Source of the DNA: Aquimarina macrocephali JAMB N27
GTDB lineage: Bacteria; Bacteroidota; Bacteroidia; Flavobacteriales; Flavobacteriaceae
Direction of reading: 5' to 3'
NCBI RefSeq assembly: GCF_000520995.1
Contig: NZ_JACA01000022.1
Span: 62,001-126,000 of the forward strand
Length of the DNA stretch: 64,000 bases
Both the position numbers and the translations under genes were made by a program. Shown here in pieces: positions 53,240 through 62,648 of the stretch (its first letter is position 1; every line of letters begins with the position of its first letter). The notes under the pieces were generated by a model. The model did no database searches. It was not told the origin of the DNA and saw nothing but the letters and a program-made list of their open reading frames with translations.

Positions 53240-53560
53240 ATGTCAGATGTTACCATAAAAATAAAAGATAGAGAAGGTGTAGTACATGAGATACAAGCAC
53301 CTACAGATATGGCTATGAATTTAATGGAAATTTGTAAAGCTTATGAGTTGCCAGTAGAAGGAACTTGCGGAGGAATGGCCATGTGTGCTTCTTGTCAATG
53401 CTATATTTTATCTGATCACGAATTACCAGAAATGGGGCAGGATGAAGATTTGATGTTGGCAGAAGCCTTTTATGTAGAAGATAATAGTAGATTAGGATGT
53501 CAAATCCCAATTACTCCTGAGTTGGATGGGTTAGAAATAGAATTGGCCCCGGAATCTTAA
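53240..53560 (+). CDS. [2Fe-2S] ferredoxin, adrenodoxin type
   Basis: 106 residues. The cluster ligands are C43, C49, C52 and C87 (C-x5-C-x2-C and a distal C). SRLGCQIPITPELDGLEIELAP is the usual tail. Small soluble electron carrier; may serve the ferredoxin-NADP reductase or other mono-oxygenase-like partners. Monocistronic and convergent with the Coa1-like gene. Confidence 0.93.
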   Translation: MSDVTIKIKDREGVVHEIQAPTDMAMNLMEICKAYELPVEGTCGGMAMCASCQCYILSDHELPEMGQDEDLMLAEAFYVEDNSRLGCQIPITPELDGLEIELAPES

Positions 53561-53565
53561 TTATA

Positions 53566-53994
53566 TTATTCTCCCAGGATTTTAATAGATTCTTTTTTTG
53601 GCTTTTTAATTCTAACCGTAATTTTTTGATATTCCCAGTTTGTCCCTTTTTTATAAGCTACAATATCTAATTTAGCTTTTCCTTTGGTGCCTCTAATCCC
53701 AACTGTTATTGCAATTGAAGTATTGTGATTTGAATATTGAACTTCTCCCTCTAGTAATCGAAAGAAATCTACAGGAGATAGTTCACCTAATTTTTCAATA
53801 ACAAGATCATTTTTTTTGGCTATTTCAACAGCATTTCCTGTAAGATTTGGTTGAACATAAACAGATCCGTATCTAAAAGCAGCATTACCTGTCATTATAA
53901 AAAACACAAATACACAAACAACGAACCCTGTTGTAGGAAGTACCCATTTCCAGTTTCGACTCCACCAATTATTTTTAGAAATTAATTCGTTCAT
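53566..53994 (-). CDS. Coa1-like cytochrome oxidase assembly protein
   Basis: 142 residues, one membrane helix (about 18-37), then a soluble domain with FRYGSVYVQPNLTGNAVEIAKKN-type start and GKAKLDIVAYKKGTNWEYQKITV. This fits the Coa1 family, thought to help assemble cytochrome c oxidase; function in bacteria is inferred. It overlaps nothing and ends 5 bp from ferredoxin's stop. Confidence 0.8.
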   Translation of the reverse strand: MNELISKNNWWSRNWKWVLPTTGFVVCVFVFFIMTGNAAFRYGSVYVQPNLTGNAVEIAKKNDLVIEKLGELSPVDFFRLLEGEVQYSNHNTSIAITVGIRGTKGKAKLDIVAYKKGTNWEYQKITVRIKKPKKESIKILGE

Positions 53995-54263
53995 AAAAGC
54001 GAATAGTATTGTTGTTAAGCTCTTTTTTGTAAAGACCTCTTATCGAATATGTATGTTGCAATAATCACAAGAAGAAAAAGGTGTTTTCCTCTTATAATAG
54101 ATGTATTACACTTATGTGAAATGGGGTTTTTGACCCCGTTTTTTTTTCTGTTTTGGCTGTATTTTTGAATTGAAAAAAATAGACTTAAAAATATTGTTAG
54201 GAATATTTGTTTAATGAGAATTAGCATAACTAGAGTATAGAAAACACAAAAAAATGAAGAGGT

Positions 54264-55112
54264 ATGAGAACAAAAAAAACTAGATTTAATTTAAGTATTT
54301 CGATTCTTTTATTATCAAGCATATTATTATTTGCAAGTTGTGAAAAAGAATCAATTGTAGACCAAGAATTAAATACAATAAATGTAGAGCAAGAAGAATT
54401 CCTCACTAAAGCAAAAAAAGATTATTTGAAGGAAAATGGAATCAATATTGATATCATAGATTTCGATTGGTGTTCTATTATACCAAATTTGTCTGGGTAC
54501 TATTATGCTAATGATGGAGGGCATTATTATGTTAGACATATTGGAAACAAGGTGTATTGGTTTGGAGAACATCCATCAGGTATTTGGGCCAATGTTTTTA
54601 AAGGTACTATTAGTGGTAAAATAATTACCGGAAGTTTTTATGATGTACCTAAAGGTAGAATAGCAGGAAGTGGAAGTTTAACATTGTCTATAGGTTGTTT
54701 TGGAAGCGGTTTTACTAAGGTGTCTGGAAGTAATTTTGGGGGTTCAGCTTGGACAAAAACTGCGCGGCCTTCATACCTTCCTCGTCCACGTCAGGCAGGA
54801 TTTGGAGTTGTAAATGATAGCAATAATATTACTGGTCGGTGGGTAGGAGATGATGGTGGTATTTACTATATCAGGCAGATAGGTAATATGGTTGTTTGGT
54901 TTGGAGAACGCAATTTTGTAAATGGTCGCCCTACATGGTCTAATGTTGCCTGGGGAAGTCGTTTCTATAGCCAGTTATGGTTGGATTGGGTAGATGTTCC
55001 TAAAGGGAATACAAATAATGGCGGAATTCTAAGAGGGTTTGTCGAAGGACCAAATTATATCTCTCTGGGGCATAATACAGGAGGTTTTGGAGGTTCAGAA
55101 CTTCGAAGGTAA
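54264..55112 (+). CDS. Lipoprotein with two related beta repeats
   Basis: 282 residues. Lipobox ends at FASCEKE. Two repeats of about 90 residues follow: the first carries YYYANDGGHYYVRHIGNKVYWFGEH and the second GRWVGDDGGIYYIRQIGNMVVWFGE (split here for length). Both end with GGSAW or GGSEL. The D-GG-YYxR-IGNxVxWFGE unit is found in many unrelated bacteria and I do not know its ligand. A terminator follows. Confidence 0.75.
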   Translation: MRTKKTRFNLSISILLLSSILLFASCEKESIVDQELNTINVEQEEFLTKAKKDYLKENGINIDIIDFDWCSIIPNLSGYYYANDGGHYYVRHIGNKVYWFGEHPSGIWANVFKGTISGKIITGSFYDVPKGRIAGSGSLTLSIGCFGSGFTKVSGSNFGGSAWTKTARPSYLPRPRQAGFGVVNDSNNITGRWVGDDGGIYYIRQIGNMVVWFGERNFVNGRPTWSNVAWGSRFYSQLWLDWVDVPKGNTNNGGILRGFVEGPNYISLGHNTGGFGGSELRR

Positions 55113-55138
55113 TAAAAAAATATATGTATGTAGAATAG

Positions 55139-55166
55139 AGATTACCCTTTTGGGTAATCTTTTTTT
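55139..55166 (+). terminator. Intrinsic terminator
   Basis: 9-bp stem (55139-55147 with 55152-55160), TTTT loop and T run, 27 nt after the lipoprotein stop. Confidence 0.9.
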
Positions 55167-55196
55167 GTTAATACGAGATGAAATTGATAAATAAAC

Positions 55197-55227
55197 TTGC
55201 ATAACAAAAGGCTATGCCTTTTATTTG
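55197..55227 (+). promoter_or_regulatory. Candidate promoter of the metH transcript
   Basis: TTG (55197-55199), 20-nt spacer, TTTATTTG (55220-55227, one mismatch). It would start near 55234, 40 nt before the riboswitch. Two small hairpins (55206-55222 and 55238-55253) lie around it. Confidence 0.45.
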
Positions 55228-55274
55228 TAGTTAGATTAACAGCAGGTGCTGTTTAGTTCATATATATACTAATT

Positions 55275-55376
55275 GTTATCGAGAAAGGTGGAGGGAATAG
55301 ACCCTATGAAACCTTAGCAACCCTTTATCTTGTAAAGAAGGTGCTACATTCTATCCGTTATAGCGGTATAGATAAC
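55275..55376 (+). promoter_or_regulatory. SAM-I riboswitch (S-box) leading metH
   Basis: P1 GTTATC/GATAAC (55275-55280 with 55371-55376). The core GAAAGGTGGAGGGAATAGAC, GAAACCTTAGCAACCCTTTA and AAGGTGCTACATTC matches the metY copy. A short terminator (stem CATAGC/GCTATG at 55384-55398, then five T) follows. Confidence 0.93.
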
Positions 55377-55383
55377 GAAGATT

Positions 55384-55403
55384 CATAGCTCTGCTATGTT
55401 TTT
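55384..55403 (+). terminator. Expression-platform terminator of the metH riboswitch
   Basis: 6-bp stem with a TCT loop followed by five T, directly after the aptamer. Fits SAM-dependent early termination. Confidence 0.75.
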
Positions 55404-55466
55404 CCATTTATTTTTCTTGATACACTAATTCTTTATTTTAATAGAGAATTAATACTATTTTTTGTT

Positions 55467-55510
55467 ATTCCAGTATTTTGTCTGCACATAGTACAGACTA
55501 GAACTGGAAT
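55467..55510 (+). repeat. Palindromic repeat in the metH leader
   Basis: Outer stem ATTCCAGT/ACTGGAAT (55467-55474 with 55503-55510), inner GTCTG/CAGAC (55480-55484 with 55494-55498). Related to the copy between cysD and cysN (44313-44354). Confidence 0.75.
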
Positions 55511-55532
55511 CCACAATAATACTTGATAAGTA

Positions 55533-56534
55533 ATGAAAGAGATATACAAAATACTAGAAGAAAGAATCCTTGTGCTTGATGGAGCCATGGGGACCATGCT
55601 GCAAAGACATAAGTTTACAGAAGAAGATTTTAGAGGAGAACGATTCAAGGATTGGCCTACTCCTGTGCAAGGTAATAATGATTTATTGAGTATTACCCAG
55701 CCCGAAGCAATAAAAGAAGTACATCGACTTTATTTTGAAGCGGGAGCAGATATCGTAGAAACTAATACCTTTTCGGGAACAACCATTGCTATGGCAGATT
55801 ATGAAATGGAAGATTTGGTATATGAGCTAAATTATCAGTCAGCAAAAATAGCCAAAGAAGTAGCAGATGAGTTGACCGAAAAAGAACCTCATAAACCTCG
55901 CTTTGTAGCAGGATCTATTGGTCCCACGAACAGAACAGCAAGTATGTCCCCCGATGTAAATGATCCTGGATATAGAGCAGTAACTTTTGATGAATTAAGA
56001 ATCGCTTATAAACAACAGGTTGAAGCACTATTAGACGGAGGTGCGGATATTTTATTGGTAGAAACTATTTTCGATACATTAAACGCTAAAGCAGCACTTT
56101 TTGCAATTGAAGAAGTAAAAGACGAAAGAAATATTGATGTACCCATCATGGTAAGTGGTACAATAACGGATGCAAGTGGAAGAACATTATCAGGCCAAAC
56201 TGCAGAAGCATTTTTAATTTCTTTATCTCATATTCCGATGTTGTCGGTTGGATTTAATTGTGCATTGGGAGCAAATCAACTGACTCCCTATTTAGAAGTT
56301 TTAGCTCAGAAAGCAAGTTTTGGAATATCTGCACATCCTAATGCCGGATTACCAAATGCATTTGGAGAGTATGACGAAACACCAGAGCAAATGGCAGAAC
56401 AGATTAAAGAATACATGGAAAAAAACTTAGTAAATATTATTGGCGGTTGTTGTGGTACTACTCCAGAACATATTAAAGCAATAGCAGATTTAGCAAAAGA
56501 TTATAAACCAAGAGTAGTAGGAGTAGAAGTATAG
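55533..56534 (+). CDS. metH: Methionine synthase, homocysteine-binding half
   Basis: 333 residues, the N-terminal homocysteine S-methyltransferase barrel. Zinc ligands C243 (GFNCALG), C306 and C307 (GGCCGTTP). The stop TAG (56532-56534) is followed after one codon (CAT) by the next gene's ATG in the same frame, so the two halves together match full-length MetH (about 1,230). Works with the C-terminal half to methylate homocysteine. Confidence 0.94.
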   Translation: MKEIYKILEERILVLDGAMGTMLQRHKFTEEDFRGERFKDWPTPVQGNNDLLSITQPEAIKEVHRLYFEAGADIVETNTFSGTTIAMADYEMEDLVYELNYQSAKIAKEVADELTEKEPHKPRFVAGSIGPTNRTASMSPDVNDPGYRAVTFDELRIAYKQQVEALLDGGADILLVETIFDTLNAKAALFAIEEVKDERNIDVPIMVSGTITDASGRTLSGQTAEAFLISLSHIPMLSVGFNCALGANQLTPYLEVLAQKASFGISAHPNAGLPNAFGEYDETPEQMAEQIKEYMEKNLVNIIGGCCGTTPEHIKAIADLAKDYKPRVVGVEV

Positions 56535-56537
56535 CAT

Positions 56538-59240
56538 ATGAGTACTAAGGAAGAAAGAAAATATCTTAAGCTCTCTGGTCTGGAACCAATGATCGTTTCT
56601 GCTGAAACGAATTTTATTAATGTTGGGGAGCGAACTAATGTAGCAGGATCACGTAAGTTTTTGCGGTTGGTCAAAGAAGAAAAATTTGATGAAGCTTTAG
56701 ATATAGCAAGACATCAGGTAGAAGGAGGAGCGCAGGTCATTGATATCAATATGGATGATGGTTTGATCGATGGTAAGGATGCAATGGTGAGGTTTCTTAA
56801 CCTTATCATGGCAGAACCAGATATTGCTCGAGTACCCATTATGATAGATAGCTCTAAATGGGAAATCATCGAAGCTGGATTGCAAGTGGTACAAGGAAAA
56901 TGTGTGGTAAATTCTATAAGCCTTAAAGAAGGAGAAGAAGAGTTTATATCACATGCAAAAGCTATAAAAAGATATGGTGCAGCTGTAATTGTAATGGCAT
57001 TTGATGAGGTTGGACAAGCAGATAATTATGAACGTCGTATAGAAATTTCAAAACGATCCTATGATATATTGGTTCATAAATTAAAGTTTCCACCAGAAGA
57101 TATCATATTTGATCTAAATATATTTCCGGTGGCAACCGGAATGGAAGAACATCGTAAAAATGCGATCGATTTTATTGAAGCCACACGATGGGTAAGAGAA
57201 AATTTACCACATTGTAGTGTAAGTGGAGGTGTAAGTAATGTGTCTTTCTCATTTAGAGGAAATAATACAGTTCGCGAAGCAATGCATTCCGTTTTCTTGT
57301 ATCATGCAATTAAGGCCGGAATGAATATGGGAATCGTAAACCCTGCAATGCTAGAAGTATATGATGATATTCCCAAAGATCTTTTAGAACATGTAGAAGA
57401 TGTAATTCTGGATCGGAGAGATGACGCTACCGAACGATTATTAGATTTTGCAGAAACTGTAGTAGGAACGAGTAAAGAAAGAACTGTAGATCTTTCGTGG
57501 CGAGAAGAATCACTGCAGAATAGGATTACAAGAGCACTTGTAAAAGGGATTGATCAATATATCGTTGAAGATGTAGAAGAAGCAAGGCAAGTAGCAGATA
57601 AACCTATAGAAGTGATAGAAGGAAACCTGATGACAGGAATGAATGTTGTTGGCGACCTTTTTGGGTCTGGTAAAATGTTCTTACCCCAGGTAGTAAAATC
57701 TGCTAGGGTAATGAAAAAAGCAGTAGCATATTTACTTCCATTTATTGAAGAAGAAAAGAAAAAGAGTGCGCTCTCTGGAGAAAAAGTAAGAGAAAACGAT
57801 TCTAATGGCCGTATTTTGATGGCAACAGTAAAAGGTGATGTACATGATATTGGCAAAAATATTGTTTCGGTAGTATTAGGATGTAATAATTATGAGATTG
57901 TAGATCTTGGAGTAATGGTTCCTCCCGATAAAATTATTCAGACAGCAATTGATGAACAAGTAGATATCATAGGATTAAGTGGATTAATAACTCCATCACT
58001 AGATGAAATGGTTCACCTGGCTAAAGAAATGGAACGCAAGAATTTCAATATTCCATTATTGATTGGTGGGGCAACCACATCAAAAGCTCATACCGCAGTT
58101 AAGATTGATCCACAATATAAGAATGCAGTAGTGCATGTTAATGACGCATCAAGAGCAGTAACAGTTGTTGGTGATTTATTAAATAAAAGAAACAATCAAA
58201 AATATGTAGGTGATCTTAAAGAAGATTATGAAAAATTTAGAGATGGGTTTCTAAAGAGAACAAAACAAAAAGAATATTTGAGTATTGAAGAGGCCAGAAA
58301 AAATAAATATGTAATTGATTGGCAAACTTCTGAAATTGTAACACCAAACAAACTTGGAGTTAAGGTTATAGAAGATTTTGATTTGAAAAAATTAGAACCT
58401 TATATCGATTGGTCACCGTTTTTTAGATCCTGGGACTTACATGGTAAATATCCTGCTATTTTAACTGATACTGTCGTTGGAGAACAAGCCACATCTTTGT
58501 TTAAAGATGCACGAGAATTATTACAGAGAGTATTTGATGAAAAATTATTAGGAGCAAAAGCTGTGTATGGACTTTTCAAGGCTAATACGGTAGATGATGA
58601 TGATATTGAGGTGTCTTCAGAACAAGGAGCTTTTAAATTCAGAACACTACGTCAACAATTAAAAAAACATGCTGGTAAACCAAATTTTGCATTATCTGAT
58701 TTTGTAGCTCCAAAAGAAAGCGAAATTCAAGATTATATGGGGTGTTTTTGTGTAACAACAGGTTTTGGAACCAAGGAACTAGCAGAAGCTTTTGAAGCAG
58801 ATCACGATGATTATAATTCGATTATGATTAAAGCATTGGCAGATCGATTAGCCGAAGCTTTTGCAGAATATTTGCATAAAAAAGTACGTAAAGAAGATTG
58901 GGGATATGCTAATAATGAATCATTAACCAATGAAGAATTAATAAAAGAAGCATATAAAGGTATTCGACCTGCACCAGGATATCCTGCTTGCCCGGATCAT
59001 CTCGAAAAGATAACGATTTGGGAATTGCTTAGGGTTAAAGAACGAATCGGAGTAGAATTAACAGAAAGCCTTGCTATGTGGCCTGCAGCATCTGTATCTG
59101 GATATTATTTTGCTAATCCCGAAGCTCGATATTTTGGATTAGGAAAAATGAAAGAAGATCAGGTAAAAGATTTTGCAGAACGTAAAGATGTAGATATTGA
59201 GTATGCAAAGAAATGGTTGAGTCCTAATATAGTTGACTAA
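56538..59240 (+). CDS. metH: Methionine synthase, folate/cobalamin/activation half
   Basis: 900 residues: pterin-binding barrel ([13 protein letters not shown] near 25), cobalamin cap and binding domain with DVHDIGKN (His ligand near residue 436) and a final AdoMet activation domain ([33 protein letters not shown]). It moves methyl from methyltetrahydrofolate to cobalamin and is reactivated by SAM. In frame with the upstream half apart from a TAG codon. Confidence 0.95.
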   Translation: MSTKEERKYLKLSGLEPMIVSAETNFINVGERTNVAGSRKFLRLVKEEKFDEALDIARHQVEGGAQVIDINMDDGLIDGKDAMVRFLNLIMAEPDIARVPIMIDSSKWEIIEAGLQVVQGKCVVNSISLKEGEEEFISHAKAIKRYGAAVIVMAFDEVGQADNYERRIEISKRSYDILVHKLKFPPEDIIFDLNIFPVATGMEEHRKNAIDFIEATRWVRENLPHCSVSGGVSNVSFSFRGNNTVREAMHSVFLYHAIKAGMNMGIVNPAMLEVYDDIPKDLLEHVEDVILDRRDDATERLLDFAETVVGTSKERTVDLSWREESLQNRITRALVKGIDQYIVEDVEEARQVADKPIEVIEGNLMTGMNVVGDLFGSGKMFLPQVVKSARVMKKAVAYLLPFIEEEKKKSALSGEKVRENDSNGRILMATVKGDVHDIGKNIVSVVLGCNNYEIVDLGVMVPPDKIIQTAIDEQVDIIGLSGLITPSLDEMVHLAKEMERKNFNIPLLIGGATTSKAHTAVKIDPQYKNAVVHVNDASRAVTVVGDLLNKRNNQKYVGDLKEDYEKFRDGFLKRTKQKEYLSIEEARKNKYVIDWQTSEIVTPNKLGVKVIEDFDLKKLEPYIDWSPFFRSWDLHGKYPAILTDTVVGEQATSLFKDARELLQRVFDEKLLGAKAVYGLFKANTVDDDDIEVSSEQGAFKFRTLRQQLKKHAGKPNFALSDFVAPKESEIQDYMGCFCVTTGFGTKELAEAFEADHDDYNSIMIKALADRLAEAFAEYLHKKVRKEDWGYANNESLTNEELIKEAYKGIRPAPGYPACPDHLEKITIWELLRVKERIGVELTESLAMWPAASVSGYYFANPEARYFGLGKMKEDQVKDFAERKDVDIEYAKKWLSPNIVD

Positions 59241-59252
59241 ATACAAACCCGG

Positions 59253-59723
59253 ATGAATATAAAAGATAGTATTAAAAAGTATGATGAGGTTTTTGAAGGA
59301 GAACCATGGTTTGGAAATTCTATATTAAAATCATTAGAACATATTCCTGTACTTTTTTGGGATAAAAAACCAAAGAAAGTATCGCACTCAATATCAGAGT
59401 TACTTTACCATCTGGTAGATTGGAGAGGGTTTGTCATCGAAAAACTAAAAGGAAATGAAACTTTTGATATTGAACTAAATTCTGAGAAGGATTGGAGAAA
59501 AAATGTTTCAATACAAAATGAAAAAGAAAAGAAAAAAATCATTGAAGAATTAATTGAGACTCAAAATATAATATGCGAATTACTATTAACAAAACCGGAT
59601 TCATGGTTAAATGAACAAGTAGCTGGACGTAGATATAGAAATGAGTACATGATAAATGGTGTGATACAACATGACATCTATCACTTAGGACAAATCAATA
59701 TGGTATATAGTCAATTAAAATAA
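59253..59723 (+). CDS. DinB-like protein
   Basis: 156 residues, four-helix bundle of the DinB_2 type. Metal-ligand histidines are in LLYHLVDWRG and VIQHDIYHLGQINMV. Function unknown; in Firmicutes relatives thiol transfer has been shown. It begins 12 nt after metH and precedes metF, so it is likely part of the methionine unit or an inserted accessory gene. Confidence 0.85.
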   Translation: MNIKDSIKKYDEVFEGEPWFGNSILKSLEHIPVLFWDKKPKKVSHSISELLYHLVDWRGFVIEKLKGNETFDIELNSEKDWRKNVSIQNEKEKKKIIEELIETQNIICELLLTKPDSWLNEQVAGRRYRNEYMINGVIQHDIYHLGQINMVYSQLK

Positions 59724-59879
59724 GGAATATTAAGAATAGGAACTTTGTTAAAATGAAAGATTTTATGTTAGATTTTTTTAATACGATGCAGATATTAAAG
59801 AATAGATCTTAAAATGTAGATAATGAAAGTTATCCTAACACCGAAAAAGATAAACGAAGAATAAGGAATTATAGATTAG

Positions 59880-60833
59880 ATGAAAGTAACAGATCACATA
59901 AAAAAAGCAAAAGAAAAAACATTGTTTTCTTTTGAGTTAATACCTCCACAGAAAGGAAGAAGTATACAAGAGTTATATGATAATATTGATCCATTAATGG
60001 AATTTAATCCTCCTTTTATTGATGTAACTACTTCTCGAGAAGAATTTATTTATATTGATAGAGAAGGATTATTAGATAAGAAACTAACCCGTATGCGTCC
60101 AGGTACCGTAGGTATTTGTGCTTCGATTACTCATAAATACAATGTAGATACAATCCCTCATGTACTATGTGGTGGGTTTACTAAAGAAGAAACAGAATAT
60201 TTATTGGTAGATTGTCACTATTTGGGAATTGAAAATGTAATGGCTTTGCGTGGTGATGCAATGAAGGAGGAAAAATATTTCACTCCTACCAAAGGAGGGC
60301 ATAGTTATGCTAGTGAGTTGGTAGAGCAGGTATTGAATATGAATAAAGGGCAATTTCTTCATGAAGTGATTGAAACGGATAACAAATCCGATTTTTGCAT
60401 AGGAGTTGCTGGTTACCCAGAAAAACATATGGAAGCCCCTTCTGTAGATTCTGATATCAGAAGATTAAAAGATAAGGTAGATGCAGGAGCAGATTATGTA
60501 GTAACCCAAATGTTTTTTGATAATAAAAGATATTTTGATTTTGTCAAAAAAGCTAGAGAAGCAGGAATTAATGTACCTATAATTCCCGGGATTAAACCCG
60601 TAGCAGTAAAAAGACATTTGCAATTATTACCTCAGGTTTTTAAACTGGATATGCCAGATGAATTGGTGAGAGCAGTAGAAAAATGCAAAACCAATAAGGA
60701 AGTCAGAGAGGTAGGAGTAGAATTCGCAATACAACAATCTAAAGAACTGATGGAGTATGGAGTTCCTGTATTGCATTATTATTCGATGGGTAAGTCGGAT
60801 AATATTAGAAAGATTGCTGAAGGGGTGTTTTAA
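59880..60833 (+). CDS. metF: 5,10-methylenetetrahydrofolate reductase
   Basis: 317 residues. FAD barrel with the catalytic E19 (FSFELIPP), DVTTSREE, GICASITHKYNVDTIPH, and a QMFFDN loop. It supplies methyl-THF to MetH. A gap of 156 nt upstream shows no riboswitch; likely served by the same SAM-controlled transcript as metH. Confidence 0.96.
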   Translation: MKVTDHIKKAKEKTLFSFELIPPQKGRSIQELYDNIDPLMEFNPPFIDVTTSREEFIYIDREGLLDKKLTRMRPGTVGICASITHKYNVDTIPHVLCGGFTKEETEYLLVDCHYLGIENVMALRGDAMKEEKYFTPTKGGHSYASELVEQVLNMNKGQFLHEVIETDNKSDFCIGVAGYPEKHMEAPSVDSDIRRLKDKVDAGADYVVTQMFFDNKRYFDFVKKAREAGINVPIIPGIKPVAVKRHLQLLPQVFKLDMPDELVRAVEKCKTNKEVREVGVEFAIQQSKELMEYGVPVLHYYSMGKSDNIRKIAEGVF

Positions 60834-60914
60834 AAAAACTTCAAAGTTTTGACACTTTCTTTCCTAAAAGAAAAGAGCGGTAATAATCGCCGGTTTTAAA
60901 CGTATAATTTTAGC

Positions 60915-60950
60915 AAAACCCTGTTAGATATTAATCTAACAGGGTTTTTT
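60915..60950 (+). terminator. Terminator of the metH-metF unit
   Basis: Perfect 15-bp stem (60915-60929 with 60934-60948), 4-nt loop and T run, about 80 nt after metF. Confidence 0.92.
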
Positions 60951-61090
60951 GTGAAGTAAAAACTAAACAAAGTTTTTACTTTTTTATCAGATTCACTGTT
61001 TACAGGGGTGTTATCATTCTATGCAAAACGGATTTTTGTATTCGAACTACTGCAGTAATAAAATTATTCTAAAAACTTAAAATAAAACTC

Positions 61091-62347
61091 ATGAAAAATC
61101 TGAAATTCTTTGTTGTGCTGTTTATCAGCGCAATGGTTATCTCATGCTCTAATGATGATACAAATACCATGCAGGATAAGGCATCGGTAAATCTAAATAA
61201 AACAGCAAAAGCAGAAGTTATTGGTGGCAATATTATATTTCCTGATCCTAATTTTAAAAAGGCATTGCTAGAAGATTACGTAGACACAGATAATGACAAA
61301 GAAATCTCTGTAGAAGAAGCGAAAAATGTAAGATCACTTTACTTAGATTTTAAAAACATCTCCAATCTTTCAGGGATCAAATATTTTGTTAACTTGGTCA
61401 ATCTGAGTTGTAATTACAATCAACTTACTGCATTACATGTATGTGAAAATACTAAATTGAACTCTCTGAGTTGTAGAAGTAATCAACTCACTACATTAGA
61501 TGTAAGCAAAAATGCAGTATTGAAAACTCTGGATTGCAGTGATAATTGGTTTATTGCTACTCTGGATGTAAGTAAAAACACGGTGTTGAAAACCTTGGAA
61601 TGCAGTAATAACCAACTTACTGCCTTGGATGTAAGCAAAAACGCGAAGTTAACTAAGTTAGATTGTAGTAATAACCAAATTACTGCACTGGACATAAGTA
61701 AAAATGTTATGTTGAAAGATCTGGATTGTGGTTATAACCAACTTGCTGTCTTGGATATAAGTAAAAATGACTTGAATTCGCTTTTTTGCCAAGAGAATAA
61801 ACTAACTAAGCTAGATGTAAGTAATCATGTAATGATGAGAACCTTGAATTGTGGGAGAAATAAACTCACTAATCTAAATGTAATTAAAAATAGGAGATTA
61901 AATTATCTGATTTGTTCAAATAACCCATTAAATACGTTGGATGTAAGTAAAAATAGAGCATTGAGTGTGCTATCTTGTTCCAACAATCGCCTTACTACTT
62001 TGGACATAACGGAAAATACAGCCTTAAGTAGCTTTCATTGTGATGGCAATCAATTAACTACTCTGGATGTTAGTAAAAATACAGCCTTGTACGGGTTATA
62101 TTGCTATAAGAACAAACTGATAACACTGGATATACAAAAAAATAATGTTTTACGCTATCTATCTTGTTATAACAATCAACTTACTACTTTGAAAGTAAAA
62201 AATGGATCCAATGCAAGGCTAGTAAGATCAGAGCTACAAAATAACCCTTCTCTTACTTGTATAGAAGTAGATGACCCTACTGCACCATATTTAAGTAAGT
62301 GGAAAAAAGATGCTATGGCTAACTATTCTAGTGATTGTACACCATAA
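61091..62347 (+). CDS. LRR lipoprotein with 13 short repeats
   Basis: 418 residues. Lipobox ends at ISCSND. A helical segment DPNFKKALLEDY and an EF-hand-like DTDNDKEISVEEA follow (about 50-80). Then about 13 leucine-rich repeats of 21 residues, L-x-x-L-x-C-x-x-N-x-L-T-x-L-D-V-S-K-N, span about 105-380, with one cysteine per repeat on the same face. The end (WKKDAMANYSSDCTP) has no T9SS tail. Expected at the cell surface, binding protein or glycan; ligand unknown. Confidence 0.85.
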   Translation: MKNLKFFVVLFISAMVISCSNDDTNTMQDKASVNLNKTAKAEVIGGNIIFPDPNFKKALLEDYVDTDNDKEISVEEAKNVRSLYLDFKNISNLSGIKYFVNLVNLSCNYNQLTALHVCENTKLNSLSCRSNQLTTLDVSKNAVLKTLDCSDNWFIATLDVSKNTVLKTLECSNNQLTALDVSKNAKLTKLDCSNNQITALDISKNVMLKDLDCGYNQLAVLDISKNDLNSLFCQENKLTKLDVSNHVMMRTLNCGRNKLTNLNVIKNRRLNYLICSNNPLNTLDVSKNRALSVLSCSNNRLTTLDITENTALSSFHCDGNQLTTLDVSKNTALYGLYCYKNKLITLDIQKNNVLRYLSCYNNQLTTLKVKNGSNARLVRSELQNNPSLTCIEVDDPTAPYLSKWKKDAMANYSSDCTP

Positions 62348-62375
62348 TTATTAAAATTATATTGCCCTCTAATAC

Positions 62376-62427
62376 AAAAATCCTAGTAACAGTGAGTTTA
62401 AACTCACTGTTACTAGGATTTTTTTGT
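62376..62427 (+). terminator. Terminator of the LRR gene
   Basis: A 48-bp perfect palindrome (62376-62423) with A-rich start and T-run end, 28 nt after the LRR stop. The remaining gap to 62612 holds nothing else clear. Confidence 0.9.
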
Positions 62428-62612
62428 TACAGACTTAAATATATATTTAAGTCGGGATCCAAGACAGGTTTTTGGACTCTTTACAAGGGTTATCTTAGAT
62501 TCATAACCTTTTTTGAAGCAATATTACTAAGCTTATGTTATTGGTGAAATATTTGATTTACAGCGGTTTAATTAATGAAAACAATGCAAGGGTAAAACCA
62601 GATCCATCAGTG

Positions 62613-62644
62613 TTTGGAAACCTCGAAGGTCTATCATACTTTTG
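62613..62644 (+). promoter_or_regulatory. Consensus promoter, probably leaderless
   Basis: TTTG (62613-62616), 20-nt spacer and TACTTTTG (62637-62644), a perfect Bacteroidota promoter. The ATG begins 4 nt after the box, so the transcript should start at or very near the start codon. Confidence 0.8.
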
Positions 62645-62648
62645 CCGG

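Noticed and set aside
56532..56537. Sequencing error explanation for the MetH stop
   Set aside because: Split MetH genes are known in related bacteria, and an ATG follows at once; kept as a finding but not called an error.
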